Positions 1 through 11,506 of a DNA stretch of 64,000 bases are shown in pieces (the first letter of the stretch is position 1; the number at the start of each line of letters is the position of its first letter). A program made the translations under genes and the position numbers. This stretch comes from Symsagittifera roscoffensis. Lineage: Eukaryota > Xenacoelomorpha > Acoela > Convolutidae. The notes below the pieces were generated by a model. That model saw only the letters and a list, made by a program, of their open reading frames with translations. It was not told the origin of the DNA and did not search any database. The stretch covers positions 42,377,777-42,441,776 of the forward strand of contig NC_087066.1 in assembly GCF_963678635.1 (NCBI RefSeq). Reading direction: 5' to 3'.

Positions 1-249
1 TCAGCTGACTAGATAGCGGCTTTAATTCTGTCGGCTTATTATTTCGAATGCACAAATTTTTTTCGCTTATTTGTCGCTTATTTTCGCTTCTTTTTTTGCT
101 TTATTTTGTGCGATTGCTTATTTTTGTTTATTTTTTTTCGCTTTATTTTGTGCGATTGTTTTTTGCACACATATTCATAATACACCCCCATTTCATTTTA
201 CTGTATCTTGAAGTTTTTTGCCACATTAAACATTTTAGTTGGGCTAAGT

Positions 250-320
250 TGGGTCCTGCATAGTTCAGTTGGTAAATTTCAGACTTGAGATATAAATCTC
301 GTGGATGATTTGTTGTTTTA
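250..320 (+). repeat. tRNA-like relic (possible SINE head)
   Basis: The stretch TAGTTCAGTTGGTA near 258-271 closely matches a tRNA A-box and D-arm. A short anticodon-arm-like segment follows, with CAGACTTGAGATA and AAATCTCGTGG. The expected B-box GGTTCGAATCC is degenerate (GTGGATGATTTG), so this is not a functional tRNA gene. It could be a tRNA-derived SINE head or a tRNA pseudogene. Confidence 0.3.
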
Positions 321-835
321 CGGAGCTAGTACATTTTTATTCCCCAGTAAATTTGCCTGTTGACTCTGTTATTATGAAACTGGAGTGCTAGTAGCGGAAA
401 TGCGGTTTCTGGAGATGTTTTTGTTTATATAGATAATGTTTCCGTAACTGTTTTTTCTCCCAATCATTGAGTTCTGTTTTTAAGAGAAATGAACGTAGTG
501 AAGACTCTTATAAAGGTGTTAGTGGTTTCTTTGTTTTTCAGGAAAAAGTCTTAAAATGCTCTAATAACTACAGATGTGCATTCATACATGAATGAAATTA
601 GGAATATATGCACTTTTTGAGTTCAATCTTATATATTTAAATGCGGGCTTCACCATCTCGCCATGTTTGAGCTTTTTCAACGTATAATTTTTGCATGTTT
701 AACGGAAGAATTTTGCACGTTTAAGCTATATCGTATATTGCAATGGTTAAGAATTTTTTTTCGATTTTCCAATTTGATTTTAGTGGTTGTTGCACCGAGT
801 GTAAAATAAGCAGCCCAATATTGGGATGTTGCCCG

Positions 836-1560
836 GGTTCCCCAAGGGGTTGCGAGTTTGGCCTCCAATTTTGAATGCCCAAATACTTTTAGTTAACGAG
901 ATAAGACGATTTTTATGATTTTTTCAAAAATTTTCAGAAAACTCAAATTACAAAATAACATACAAAACTTAAAGTTCCCAACCTGTAGTTGGGTATTGTC
1001 AGAGTACTATCAAGGATTGCGAGTCTTGCCTCCAAATATGACTGCTCAAATCCTTGTAGTTTTCGAGATATGACGTTTTTTGTGATTTCTTCAAAAGTTA
1101 TCAGAAAACTTGAATTAATTATTATTTCAAAATTTGAAATTCTTAACTTTGTAGTTGAGTGCTGTCAGGGTACTCTCAGAAGGAGTTAAAAATCTTGCCA
1201 CATGCGACTGCTCAAATGCTTTTAGTTTCCGAGATGTTACATTTATTTGATTTTTTCAAAATTTCTTAGAGAATTTATCTACCAAGAAATTCACAAAATT
1301 TGAAACTGCCAACTTGATTAAGGCAACCTTATTGTCAGCGTTATAGGGTGCTCTCAGGGACTCTTAGTGGTTGCAGATCTGGCCTCCATTTTCTCCAGAG
1401 GCCTATTAAGTTTTCGAGATGATGGTTTTTCATAGTGGGAATTAGAAAAGTTTGAAGTTACCAACCCTGTAATTGGGTGCAGTCAGAGTACACTAAAAAT
1501 TTGCAGATGTTGTTTCCAATATATGCGGTTTTCATGAGTTGTCGAAAATTTTCGAGGTAC
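836..1560 (+). repeat. degenerate tandem repeat, period about 165-185 bp
   Basis: About four diverged monomers follow each other. Anchor phrases recur in the same order: TGCGAGTTTGGCCTCCAA near 849, TGCGAGTCTTGCCTCCAA near 1018, an eroded AATCTTGCCACATGCGAC near 1189, and TGCAGATCTGGCCTCCAT near 1374. Each is followed by a phrase like CAAAT-CTT-TAGTTTTCGAGAT and then by TTTTTTCAAAA-TT. Spacing is close to 175 bp. It looks like an old minisatellite or satellite remnant. No protein is encoded. Confidence 0.65.
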
Positions 1561-1609
1561 CGGAGGTGCGTTAATTACTAGTTGAAATTAATCTGCTGAA
1601 AATGACGTA

Positions 1610-1860
1610 AATAAAACTCTCCAAATACAAACGTTGAAATGGCGCAAAAAAAAACGTGAACAATTTCTAGTTTCGAAAGTGGAATTTAGTTTTTAGATTT
1701 CCAGCGGAATAAAAACTTTGCTTGTTGATCCGGTTTTCTCAAGTTGGCTTGACGTTATCAAAAAAGCGCCAATCATAAATCGTTTTAGAAATTTCAAGAG
1801 CTTAAAGGGCATATAGTTTGGTCCTTGAAGTTCGAAAGTTGAAATTTTTTCAAGGAAGTC
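1610..1860 (+). repeat. dispersed repeat, copy 1
   Basis: The segment starting CTAGTTTCGAAAGTGG and containing GGTTTTCTCAAGTTGG, then a phrase like TTTCAAGAGCTTAAA, recurs in the same order and orientation near 5355-5600. The two copies are diverged but collinear. No coding capacity is visible. Confidence 0.5.
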
Positions 1861-2187
1861 AATGTCTTTTTAATGATTACTTGCGTTAATTACTCTTTTC
1901 CAATCTTCGATTGGCTATGTTATCGACATTGAAAACAAGATTGTTTTCTATAAATATTCATGTACTTTCTATAGTATTTTCAGCATCGGTTTTCCTAATT
2001 TCAACCTTGAATTTCCTACAGATAAAATTTTTCGCTCATCAGCAAATTGCGCTAAATTCTTGTTTCTGTTTTTTTTTTCATAATCATTTACATAGAGAAT
2101 GAAAAGCAATGGTGCAAAAGCAGCATTTTGCTCAACTGTTCTTGTTCCTCAAATGAAAAACTAGAGCACCCAAACTGCAATGTTTAG

Positions 2188-3956
2188 GCATCTGCAGTGG
2201 CGTGGACTACCTCCACAGGCACGAGAGTGGAGCGATATGTCACAGAGACCTGAAGTGTGCCAACATCCTCATGACCGGCAAGGACAGTGGACCTGTGATC
2301 ATGGACTTCGGGTCCATGACCACTGCACCAATACATGTCACAAATCGGACACAGGCCATGACCATTCAGGTGACCTACTAATTTGAGACACGAATACAGC
2401 GGTGACTAACTGTTACAAAAAGATTGTAACAGCTAGTTTTCGTTGTTTTAACCATAGCTGATTGGTCTATTTTATAGTCTGTCTAACCAGAAATTGTACT
2501 TAGGATGACGCAGCTGAAAAGTGCAGTATATTGTACAGAGCCCCTGAGTTGTTCAACGTCGAAGTGGGGTCAGTTATCGACACTGCCATTGATATATGGG
2601 TAAGCGAAAGCCATATTTTTCTGTTTACATTAGTCATCTATTATCTGTGCTCTTTTCTTAAGTGGCAGGCAAAATTTCCCCCCTCTGCTTACGCTTGCTT
2701 TTATAAAAATTTAAAGTTGGCTCTTTTTATTAAAACACGTTCATCTTAGACCATTTCTAATGTTAGACGCTCTGTATTCAGACTGTTTCTATTTCTGAGA
2801 TATATATAGTTTGCTTATGAATTATCGGCAAACGTTCTCTGAAAGACGAAAGTTGTGTTCGCATGTAATCCAAAATAGACAACCATTTTTTAAACATGAA
2901 AAATTTGTTGCCGGGCAACCATTTTTTTATTACAATTTTGTAATTCAACGAATACAAATTGAGTGCGTTGATCTCAGTTTTGTTGCAAAAAGGTTTTCGG
3001 GAACAGTCTTACGGCTCTTTGCTTGACAAAATGAAATGTCTATTTTTATGCAGGCGGATCATTTTTCTGGACCTTTTACAACGTTCCTTCGGGAGTTTTG
3101 ATTTTGCGTAGGTAAATAATACTCTTGAAAACATGTTTATTCGCCACTTTGAGGGGTCGGAACCAAATTTTAAATTGTTCCGGCACATGCTAATTCATAG
3201 CTTAGCGTGATAGAAACTGTTTGATATAAGACCTCTGAACCAGTTTTCCATCTGCTAAACCCTGCATTCTTTTGTTTCAGAGTCTGGGGTGCATTCTGTT
3301 TGCTCTGATGTATTTTGAAAACCCATTCGAGAAGTGCTTCACAAGGGGAGACAGTGTGGCTCTGGCGGCCATGGGATGCAATGTCAGAATACCCAAAGAG
3401 TCAGAGTACGTTCGCTGTTCTGATCCAAGTCTGCTGAACGTATTTTCAGTGGTCGACCAGCATAGTTTTTGGAGCTTAATTCTGTGAAGATCCTATTTTC
3501 TCATGCGAGTTTTTTAAAATAATAAATATTGGTGCTTGTGACACAAATTTTAGTGTTTGTAACACAAAATAGATTTCGTTTACGGCCTAATGTTAGCAGT
3601 GAAATAGTATCAAACGGGAAACCATCTTTGAGTGGCGGGTAGCGAGGTGACCGAAATGTTGAAGGAAAGGGTGGGGACTCCGCTCGTGCTATTAGTTATT
3701 AACTCATCACAACTTGTTTGGTTTGTTCAGATTCCCGGCTTTCTTAAACGACCTCATCTTCGTTCTAATGGCAGTAGAGCCGTCGAATAGGCCTTGCGCG
3801 GCAACAGTCTTACAACAGATCAGGTCACATCAAGAACAGATCAAAAGCACGCGCAACAGTGGCGAAAACATATCAAATTCTAACGGACAAGGTAGTAGTA
3901 AAGTCATCGTGGAAAGAACTGAGTTTGTCTCGTTTGAAAAAGGAGATATAGTTTGA
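2188..3956 (+). CDS. STK16-like (NAK family) serine/threonine kinase, 3' four exons (partial)
   Basis: Exons 2188-2369, 2504-2599, 3281-3405 and 3731-3956 join in phase (182, 96, 125 and 226 nt) and all have GT/AG borders. Together they give about 208 residues of kinase C-lobe. Visible motifs, in order, are the catalytic loop HRDLKCANIL, the Mg-binding loop MDFGSM, the activation-segment end ILYRAPELFNV, the helix F start DIWSLGCILFALMYF, RGDSVALAAM, and helix I MAVEPSNRP. The DFGSM, YRAPELF, SLGC and KGDSVALA-type pattern is that of STK16 (also called MPSK1/PKL12), a Golgi-associated and membrane-associated kinase of the NAK group. The first exon starts with the last two bases of a split codon, so the ATP-binding N-lobe lies upstream of the window. 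A polar tail of about 40 residues follows the kinase fold. The reading frame of the first exon differs from its longest open frame, which is an overlapping artefact. Confidence 0.88.
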
Positions 3957-4153
3957 ATTAAATGCAGTGAAAAACTTGAAATGTTGCTCAGCTTGTTTTT
4001 AAATTTAGCAAGTTTGTAAGTTTTTTTATGGCTGTTTTATGTAAATTTTGGGTTTGCGACATATTTCTTGCTTCTATTCTGATAATCTGCAAGAATTTCA
4101 TACTGCAAAAATTATATTTATTAAATATATATTTTAAATCAAAACTATGTTTC

Positions 4154-4159
4154 AATAAA
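4154..4159 (+). promoter_or_regulatory. poly(A) signal AATAAA of the kinase gene
   Basis: A canonical AATAAA lies about 200 bp after the kinase stop codon at 3954-3956, in AT-rich 3' UTR-like sequence. It is the first canonical hexamer after the stop. Confidence 0.55.
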
Positions 4160-4876
4160 ATGTCGCCATGTGATCATTTTATTTGTTGATTGACAAGTAT
4201 GTTCGCTGTAACCAATGGTTGATGTCGAAAAAGTGGAAACGGATATTTTTTAGCAAGTTTGATCAAATCGGACCATAGACTCTTTCTGTTAGCTTGTCCA
4301 ACAGAAACCGCAAATCATTTGATGGCTGAAATTCAAGCTACTGATAATTATTTGAAAAACCAATACAAGTTCAAGAGATTAATTCTGCTCAATTGATGCA
4401 GATTAACGTCCTTTCTGGAAACGACGAAGGTCGTTTCGGGTGTGGGTAGGTCCCGAAACGGATTTTTCGTAATATTCGAGTAGTTGTACTTTCTTATCAC
4501 GCTAAAAATGCTCCATTTTTACACGAGAAGTCAGTTTTAGAAACAGCTGACATAATAAGCTGACGCGCAGTAGTCCAAGATTAATATCTCCGCTCTTTAC
4601 GTCTTTACATAAATTGAAATTGTAAATAGATTAACGACGCAAAGACATGTTTTGTACTGAAATAAGTCCACGTTAATCCGGACGAAATCAGTGCGAACCG
4701 TGGTCTTATCAGCGTCAACAAATCAACATCCATGAGAAATGTTTTTTCGCTCCTCTCGATGCCGAGTACCACAAATGTTTATCAAATTTTGAAGCAGATT
4801 TACACAGTGCTTTTTTTAGGTTGTATGAGCAGTTCCTTTGGGAAAAAATTCCTTTAGCAATAATTTCTGGAAAAAA

Positions 4877-5248
4877 CGTAATTCTTAAGCAAAATTTTAC
4901 CCCACATTTTGGTCATTTGGGTTTTTTCTATTTAATCAAGAATTGCGCTGAAACGATTAATTTAATTGATGAGGAAGTTATATCAAAAAAGGCTCTTAAA
5001 CAGCCCAACAAAATTTTGAGTGAAGGTTTTGAAATTTTCCTTCGCCAAAGATTTTAATTTGTTTATAGTAGTTATGACGTTTTTTGGCTATCAACAACCA
5101 AAAATTTATTCTTTTATAAAAATTTTCGGAAATTTTATTTCTAGAATTTTCTCACCAATTAATTTGAAAGTTGTAGCGCAATTCTTGATTAATAAAAAAA
5201 GCCAAAATGACCTATTTTTGGGGTAAAAATTTTGGTTAAGCAATTCGG
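4877..5248. mobile_element. inverted-repeat (MITE or foldback-like) element
   Basis: The arms 4877-4948 and 5176-5248 are imperfect reverse complements. The inner parts match best: TAATCAAGAATTGCGC on the left and GCGCAATTCTTGATTA on the right. The spacer is about 227 bp and has no coding capacity. The structure suggests a small non-autonomous foldback or MITE. I found no clear target-site duplication. Confidence 0.6.
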
Positions 5249-5354
5249 AAAAAAATGCACCATATTAATTCTGGTGAAATTCTAACTTTTAATCCCTTTT
5301 TTTGTCTAAGCTTAACCCAATTTGAGAAAAACGCGTTCAGATTTTCCAGTTTTG

Positions 5355-5600
5355 TTCGTTGTGTTCGGATAATTAAAATCAGCACTGTACGCGCTCTGAT
5401 ATCGAAAGTGCAAGTGGCTGAAGAAACGAGAGTCTTAGTTTCGAAAGTGGTTTTTAATTTTTACGTTTGCAGGCGAAATAGTTATTTATTATACCAGCAG
5501 TTTTCTCAAGTTGGGTTTGCTTAATCGAGAAAAGGTCAAACTTCCAAAAATTTTCAATTTTGAGAGCTTTAAATTGATTCAAATATTTTCAAGCTCAGCA
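5355..5600 (+). repeat. dispersed repeat, copy 2
   Basis: Collinear with 1610-1860: TAGTTTCGAAAGTGG, then GTTTTCTCAAGTTGG, then a TTGAGAGCTTTAAA-like phrase. Divergence is appreciable, so this is an old repeat. Confidence 0.5.
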
Positions 5601-6300
5601 ATTGAACAAAAATGTGTTGGTTAAGTTCTTTCCAATTGGGGCAGGTACTTGCGTTCCATGAGATCTAGATTTTTTTAAATCATTTTTACACCTTTCATAT
5701 TTATTGGCTAAGTGCGTATGGTTAATGAAAGAGAAAGTTGATATTCGCTGATAGCAAAAAAAAATAATCAGCCGCATTCGAATTGAAAATTTAAAAGAAG
5801 ATGAAATACTTTTAGAAAAAATGAATGGGAAGAAGTTGTCGTAACCCGTTTAAATTTAAACCGGTTTTTCACCGTGGAAGTCTGGGTGGAAAGTTTTTTA
5901 GTAGGAATCAAATCGCCACTGCAAGGGCTGCAACGTGATATATTATTCGACCCCTTCAGATGATTGTTTGTGGTACCTAATTGTGCTTGGAAGACACAAA
6001 AAAAATAAATCCGAACACAAAGCTCCCCCATTCTCAGTGGTCGGAACAAAAAGTAATAAACGAAATTTTACGACTTAGTGGGGATCGTACTGTTGATCCT
6101 TTTTTACACAAGCATAGCTTGTGTTATAGTATGAAACCTTTTTTTGCAACTTAAGTCGCAAATATTGTTGCGATGCATTTGTTGCGACAAAATGTTTTCA
6201 TTTTGAAAGTGTTCATTTTGATCCAGCTATTAAGTACATCCAATGCTAAGGATATTAACACAGACTATTACATTACAAATAGCATTTTAGCTTTTAGTTA

Positions 6301-6380
6301 TCATGGATCTGTAGCGTAAAGATAGGGAAGGAGACCCGCAACAAAATAAGAGGGTTCGAAACTCGGCAGACTCGGATGCT
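6301..6380 (+). repeat. tRNA-like relic (possible SINE head)
   Basis: The phrase GAGGGTTCGAAACTCGGC contains a good B-box (GGTTCGAAACTC). About 45 bp upstream, TAGCGTAAAGATAGGG is a weak A-box. No complete cloverleaf could be drawn by eye, so I read it as a tRNA-derived repeat relic, not an active tRNA gene. Confidence 0.3.
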
Positions 6381-7649
6381 TTTAATGAACTATTCGTAAG
6401 CTAATTAAAATGCGTCCGCTATATTAGTCGAGGCATGTAAGATAAATTTCTTCTCTTTTCAAAATGAATGGTACTGCTAATGCGTAATTATTGGCTCGCG
6501 TCATTTAGCAATTATGTAGACTCAGAATTGGCGTGCGTCAATTAAGAAGTTTTTGTAGACTCAAAGTTTTACTCATTCAGTTTTTCCCAGTAGCTTTATT
6601 GCTAATATTTTTGCTTGTGTATGCTGAGTGCAACTTCGCTTCTGTGTAAAAAAAACATCTTTTGAAAGCACCCCATAATTGAAATTTCGATAGCCTATTT
6701 TTTTGAAAAAGCTTCAGCAAATTGAAAAATAAAATTTCGGGTTTTTTTTCCAAAATTCCCAAAAACGCAAATCAAGCTATTCTTCACACCCAAATTATAG
6801 CCAGTCTTAAGCCCATATAACTTAGGCTAGCCTATGTTTTATGGTACAGAGGTACCATGTGTGCCTATCCTCCAATAAGTTGTAGCTTATGAGCCGTGGT
6901 AGGACAATTTTTGCATCATACGTTCGAATGCTAAAAATTTTTCGATAATTCATTGGAATTGTATTGCAAAATTGGGACTTAAAAATTTTACAGGGTTAAT
7001 GAAGTATTACTAATTCGCACGCTGTGTTCATTGTATTTGAGCAGTAACAGCATTTTTGGGATAGTAACTCGGGCTTTGTTTTCTGTTCTCTGAAATGAAC
7101 AAAAAGCAAAACTTTCGGACCCGTTTTTCTCGGCGTTGAAAAACCTTTATGAATATGTAGTCCGAAACTATTTGTTTAAGAAAATTAATTTAGATTCGTA
7201 TTTTCAAACTTTATAAGATATCAACTTTATTTCGGCAAAATCGCTAAGCTTAATAGCTTTGAATAATTATCGAGAATTGTGTGAAAAAAACTTATCGATA
7301 TAAAAAAATTTCACAGTTTTCGTTCGGGTAATCGAAACATTGGAAGACTTCATTGGTTAGACAGCAGTGCTAATTACTTATAGCTTTCTCAAATATCGTC
7401 ATTTCAGGTAGAAACTCAAAAAAATTTTGTGTCTGAGTCAATTTTATTTCAATTATAACAGTTGAGCAAACATAAAACTTGAATGGCAGAATTTTGGTCA
7501 ATTGAATTTTAAGAATTTTAGATGAATTGATTTGCAAAATTTTGGGTGAATTGAATTACCAAATTTTGATTTCAAACATGTAGATGGCCCCTAATGAAAT
7601 ATTTTGGATGTTAATTGATTGTTTAGCCAATTTCCAAAATATTGTCTAC

Positions 7650-8810
7650 GCTAGTGGACAAAAATAAGGCCAGTTTCTCTTGATTTTTCTCCCTAAAATA
7701 TTTGCTTTCAATGATGATTTTGGGAAAAAATCAATGGGTAATCCCACAGAAATTTAAGCGAGACCCACTGCTAATGATCAGAGCTGCCTTCTATAAAATT
7801 AACAAAATTTGGCCTTAAAGACACAGTTTTTTACGTCTGAAAAAGTCTGTTTTGACCATCTGAATTAAGTTGTTCTAAAAGCGAAAAAATTTAGGAAATA
7901 ATTGCGTTAAATAAAATTGTCGCACCAAACATTTCAATAAAATTGCTTAGAACGTTTCACATTGCATGAACAGTTTTTTGTCTCCGCTTGTTCGAGAAAG
8001 AGTTCACTCCGATGCAAAACTTAATGCAGATGGTGAAAACTGGCTTTTTTAGACACAGGAAAAACTTGTAAGCCCTTGAAACTAAAAATTGATAGTTTCA
8101 TAAAAGTTAGATCTGATAATTTCCTCCAGGTCTATGTAAAAATGTTAACGAAATTCGAAAAAAAAATTTTTTTCCAAAGTGGACATTAAAAACACGAGTT
8201 TTAGAGAAACAACTGAATTTGCGTTTATTTTTGTACACTAGTGCTCAGAGGTTCTAATAGAATTTGAACCGCAACACCGTAGTCGAACAAGTTTATTATG
8301 TACACTTGCGGACAAAAATGAGCGCAAAGGCAAGTTTTATTATCTGAAATGCCTGTTTTGAATGTCCATTTTGGGCATCATTAACATCAAATTTCAGCCA
8401 AATTTTATATAGACCAGAAGCAAATAATCAGAGACACATTCTATAAACTATCAAAATTTTGTATCAAAGACTAACAATTATAATTCGGATCTGAAAACGC
8501 CCAATTTGCTCATCTGCACTAAGTTTTGCGTCGGAGTGAACTCCTTCGCGAATGAGCGGAGTGAAAAAAAAGTTTTTCATGCGATGTGAAACATTCCAGT
8601 TGTTCATGCGATAAAAAATTGAAGTAATCAGTGTGAAAATTTTAGTGACTTCGGCTGTTTCCTACTTTTTCCCTCGGATTGAAAACATTAATGTAGATGA
8701 AGAAATCTGGCATTTTCAGACCCGATTATATTCGTAAGTCTTTTATGCAAAATAATGATAGTTTCATAGAAATTCATAACAAACAATTTTTTGCGTGTTT
8801 TTTATTGCTT
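7650..8810. repeat. cluster of about 290 bp units in alternating orientation (foldback array)
   Basis: Four related units alternate in direction: forward at about 7655-7875, reverse at about 7955-8240, forward at about 8310-8600, and reverse at about 8680-8810 (partial). Units 2 and 3 are reverse complements along nearly their whole length. The shared phrases GAGTTCACTCCGATGC (unit 2) and GTCGGAGTGAACTCC (unit 3) lie at their outer ends, and AAAGTGGACATT versus AATGTCCATTTT lie towards the middle. The region could form a large hairpin. No protein is encoded. Confidence 0.65.
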
Positions 8811-8819
8811 TTTGAAACT

Positions 8820-11506
8820 TATTAATAAAAATTTTACAAAGAAATTTTTTTAAAAAACCTTTAAATTTTTTTTGCTTGTCGGTTAATGAGCACGGAATTG
8901 TTACGCCTGCAACTTATTTTCTCGCTTTTATCCTTGTTGGGTTGTTATCGCTATCTAACTTCTGTTCCGAGGCATTTTCAAGTTCAGTTTATTTTTGTTA
9001 ATATGTTTTTATTCTAGACAAATTGATACAAATATTCGGAATTTTTTGTAGTTTTAAGTTTTCACAACTTAGAGGCTCCTTTCTCAATTTGTGTCTGCTA
9101 ATTTGTTGTGGTTGTATTCCAGGTTTTCTGCTTTATTGAAAATTTTCAAAATTTTCAACCAAATTGAACTTTGAATCTGTATTACCTGCTATGCATTACT
9201 TTGATTTTCAAACTATACTACAGGTCTGAGGACCGAACTGATGTAATGTGCTGAATATTTTTTCTTACCAACCAAGCTTCTTTAACAATTTTTGTGACAG
9301 CTTAATTTTTTCGAGAATATTTGAGAGTTTGATCTTCAACGTTTTTATGTTTTTAACCATTGCACTGTTTTTTGTGATTGCGGTCTTGGTTCTGACCTAT
9401 GTAATCCATATGAATCATTGACCTATAAATCTAAAACTCTTTTCTAGGACTTAAGTCAATTTTCTTAGCTTTCTGACCGAGTAGCGGTAGTTCAATCTAC
9501 ACTTTTGCAGTGGATACTTTTGTGGGCTTTCGGAAAGTGTAGATAAACGAAAATATAATTGATTGCTTTGGAAGAAAATTTGCCGAATCTTTTTTGTTGT
9601 TTTTCAAAAAATGCAGATCATTTAAAAATTTTGGTCAAGTCAGTGATTTTTTGTTCAAAAGATATACTTTGAGTGATTTATGATCACTCAAAAATTACTT
9701 TTTGAGACTTTATGTTATTTAATTTACAAACTCTTTTCTTTGTCGGCTTAAGTTTTCCTTTTTTAAATTTGCTTATGCTTTTTCGCTGGCTTTGTTTGGT
9801 AGAAAGGGGTTTATTTTTAAACAAATTGGCTCAAATGACTCATTTGCGTCGTTCAACGGCGAAAAAAAATTTCTATGCATGTGTCTAACGTGTTTGGGTT
9901 TCGTGTTCAAACTGTTTGAAAGATCAAAGACTTTATTGACATCCCTTTTTTCGGCCCAATTGCTGTCTGCTCAAGTATTGTCGCCTTACTTAATCTTGCT
10001 CGTTCAATAGGCGTGTTTTTCTCATGAAGATGCAAATTGAGGCAAATGAATGAACGTCATGTATTTATCAAACTTTCTTTTTGACTTTGTGGCTTTTGTC
10101 TTCTTTTCTGTCTGCTATCTTGCAAGGCTATGTTTGTGCTTTATTGCCAGTGGTGCAAATCGCCGCTTCACCTTTGGGTTTTATAAACAACTCAAGACAA
10201 AAAATACCTGCAATGCGCCAGGTTTCAATTTGTCACTTTTTCTACTTTTTCTACTTTTTCATGTCAATATGAAAATTATTTACCGAGCTCTCGAATTAAG
10301 AAAAAAAAACAATGATTTGGCAGATATTTTTAGAGCTCGTCGCGCAAAAGTATTTGAAAAGCAAGCAAAGTTTTGTTATCGTTAAGGTTTGGATTTTTTT
10401 ACAAGCGTTTCTCTCCCTTTAATGTTATAAAAGTTTACGGCTTGCTTGGCCAATCATCAATTTTGTAAAACAGTAACAAAAGGGAGCATTTTTGGCAGCG
10501 GAGGGTTCGAATTTTTGAGGACTAGAGTGGACATCCCCCCTTGTCTGCAACAGCTTCTAAGTTTTTTTGCCAAAAAAGCTGACTTCGTCCAAGTCTAATT
10601 AGTATCTGTTAAGGGTCGAAATCGTCTTTGAATTATTGGCCCGCTTCCAGCTCCGTCCCGGATAGCCGACTCTGTTTTCTAACCTTCTGGTGACCCTAAT
10701 GTCTCTTTCATCTCACTAAGGGGGACCCAGGTCTAATTTCAAGTTCGAAACAGACCAATCCCTTGGTCATTTTTTATTATTCCAGCACTGCACGTGGTCA
10801 TAAAAGAAAGCTTCAAAATGGCTCACTTCAAAAACTTGCCGAAGTGCTAGCGGCCGGGTTTTACGGCAACTATTAATTGGCAAAGTGCTAATGTCTTGCC
10901 ACACGTAACAACCCCGGCGGCTATCGGCAAACGGCAGCTATTTTATTTGTATTTATGCGTTTCAGTCTCAATAAATTAACAAAACTGCTACTCAATTCAG
11001 TTTAATGATAACATTTTAATCTCTTTTTAGAATTGCGAAATGGGCTGAGGTTAAAAAACTTTGATCGTAATGTGACACGTGTGTGATAAGTTCTTTTTTA
11101 ATCAGTCGTCGTACTTTATTATCGAGTGTTAATGGAAGAAACCAGGTGATTCGTGTCTTAGACGATTGGGCACCGCTTAATTTCGCCAAAGGTTGAGAGT
11201 AGTTTCAGCCTTTTTATTACTCAATAAAAGACTGACTAGACGGCGGGTGAGCCTGTTTATAACTAAGAGATCATATATTTTATAATTCGGGACTTAATTT
11301 TACTACACTCACTACTTTTCAATCTGCACACAGTGGACGCTCGACTCCTAAAAATAAACGGCTGAAATTAATCCAGATTAAGAGTCAAACTTCATATCAA
11401 TTCAAATCCAAATATCCAAGTGTCGACACGGACTTGATTTGAAGTTGAGCTTGAATTGAAACTTCCTATAAGCTTCCTTGTATCTCATTCAAACCCTTCC
11501 CCTAAA
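8820..11506. other. 5' flank of the nuclear receptor gene, no gene recognised
   Basis: AT-rich sequence. Open frames up to 111 codons (10050-10385) have low-complexity Phe/Leu/Lys composition and no splice or domain support. A TATA-like ATATATTTTATAATTC lies at about 11272-11287, roughly 230 bp before the receptor start codon. Its role as a promoter is only a possibility. Confidence 0.5.

Larger units (their letters stand above)
1..2187. other. 5' flank or intron of the kinase gene, non-coding
   Basis: No exon could be recognised here. The kinase exon at 2188 begins in mid-codon, so this stretch is presumably intron, with the N-lobe exons further upstream and outside the window. It holds a tRNA-like relic near 250-320, a degenerate tandem repeat at 836-1560, and a dispersed repeat at about 1610-1860 that recurs near 5355-5600. 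Confidence 0.6.
4160..7640. other. intergenic, repeat-bearing
   Basis: No gene was recognised. The open frames are short and AT-driven. The region contains an inverted-repeat element (4877-5248), the second copy of a dispersed repeat (5355-5600), an end fragment of the M2 short element (5940-6060) and a tRNA-like relic (6301-6380). Confidence 0.6.

Noticed and set aside
2180-2386. 68-codon frame over the first kinase exon with His/Cys-rich translation
   Set aside because: The other frame gives HRDLKCANIL and MDFGSM, unmistakable kinase motifs with proper splice borders, so the His/Cys frame is a shadow.
10050-10385. 111-codon forward frame
   Set aside because: Low-complexity Phe/Leu/Lys composition, an overlapping alternative frame, no splice signals and no family pattern.
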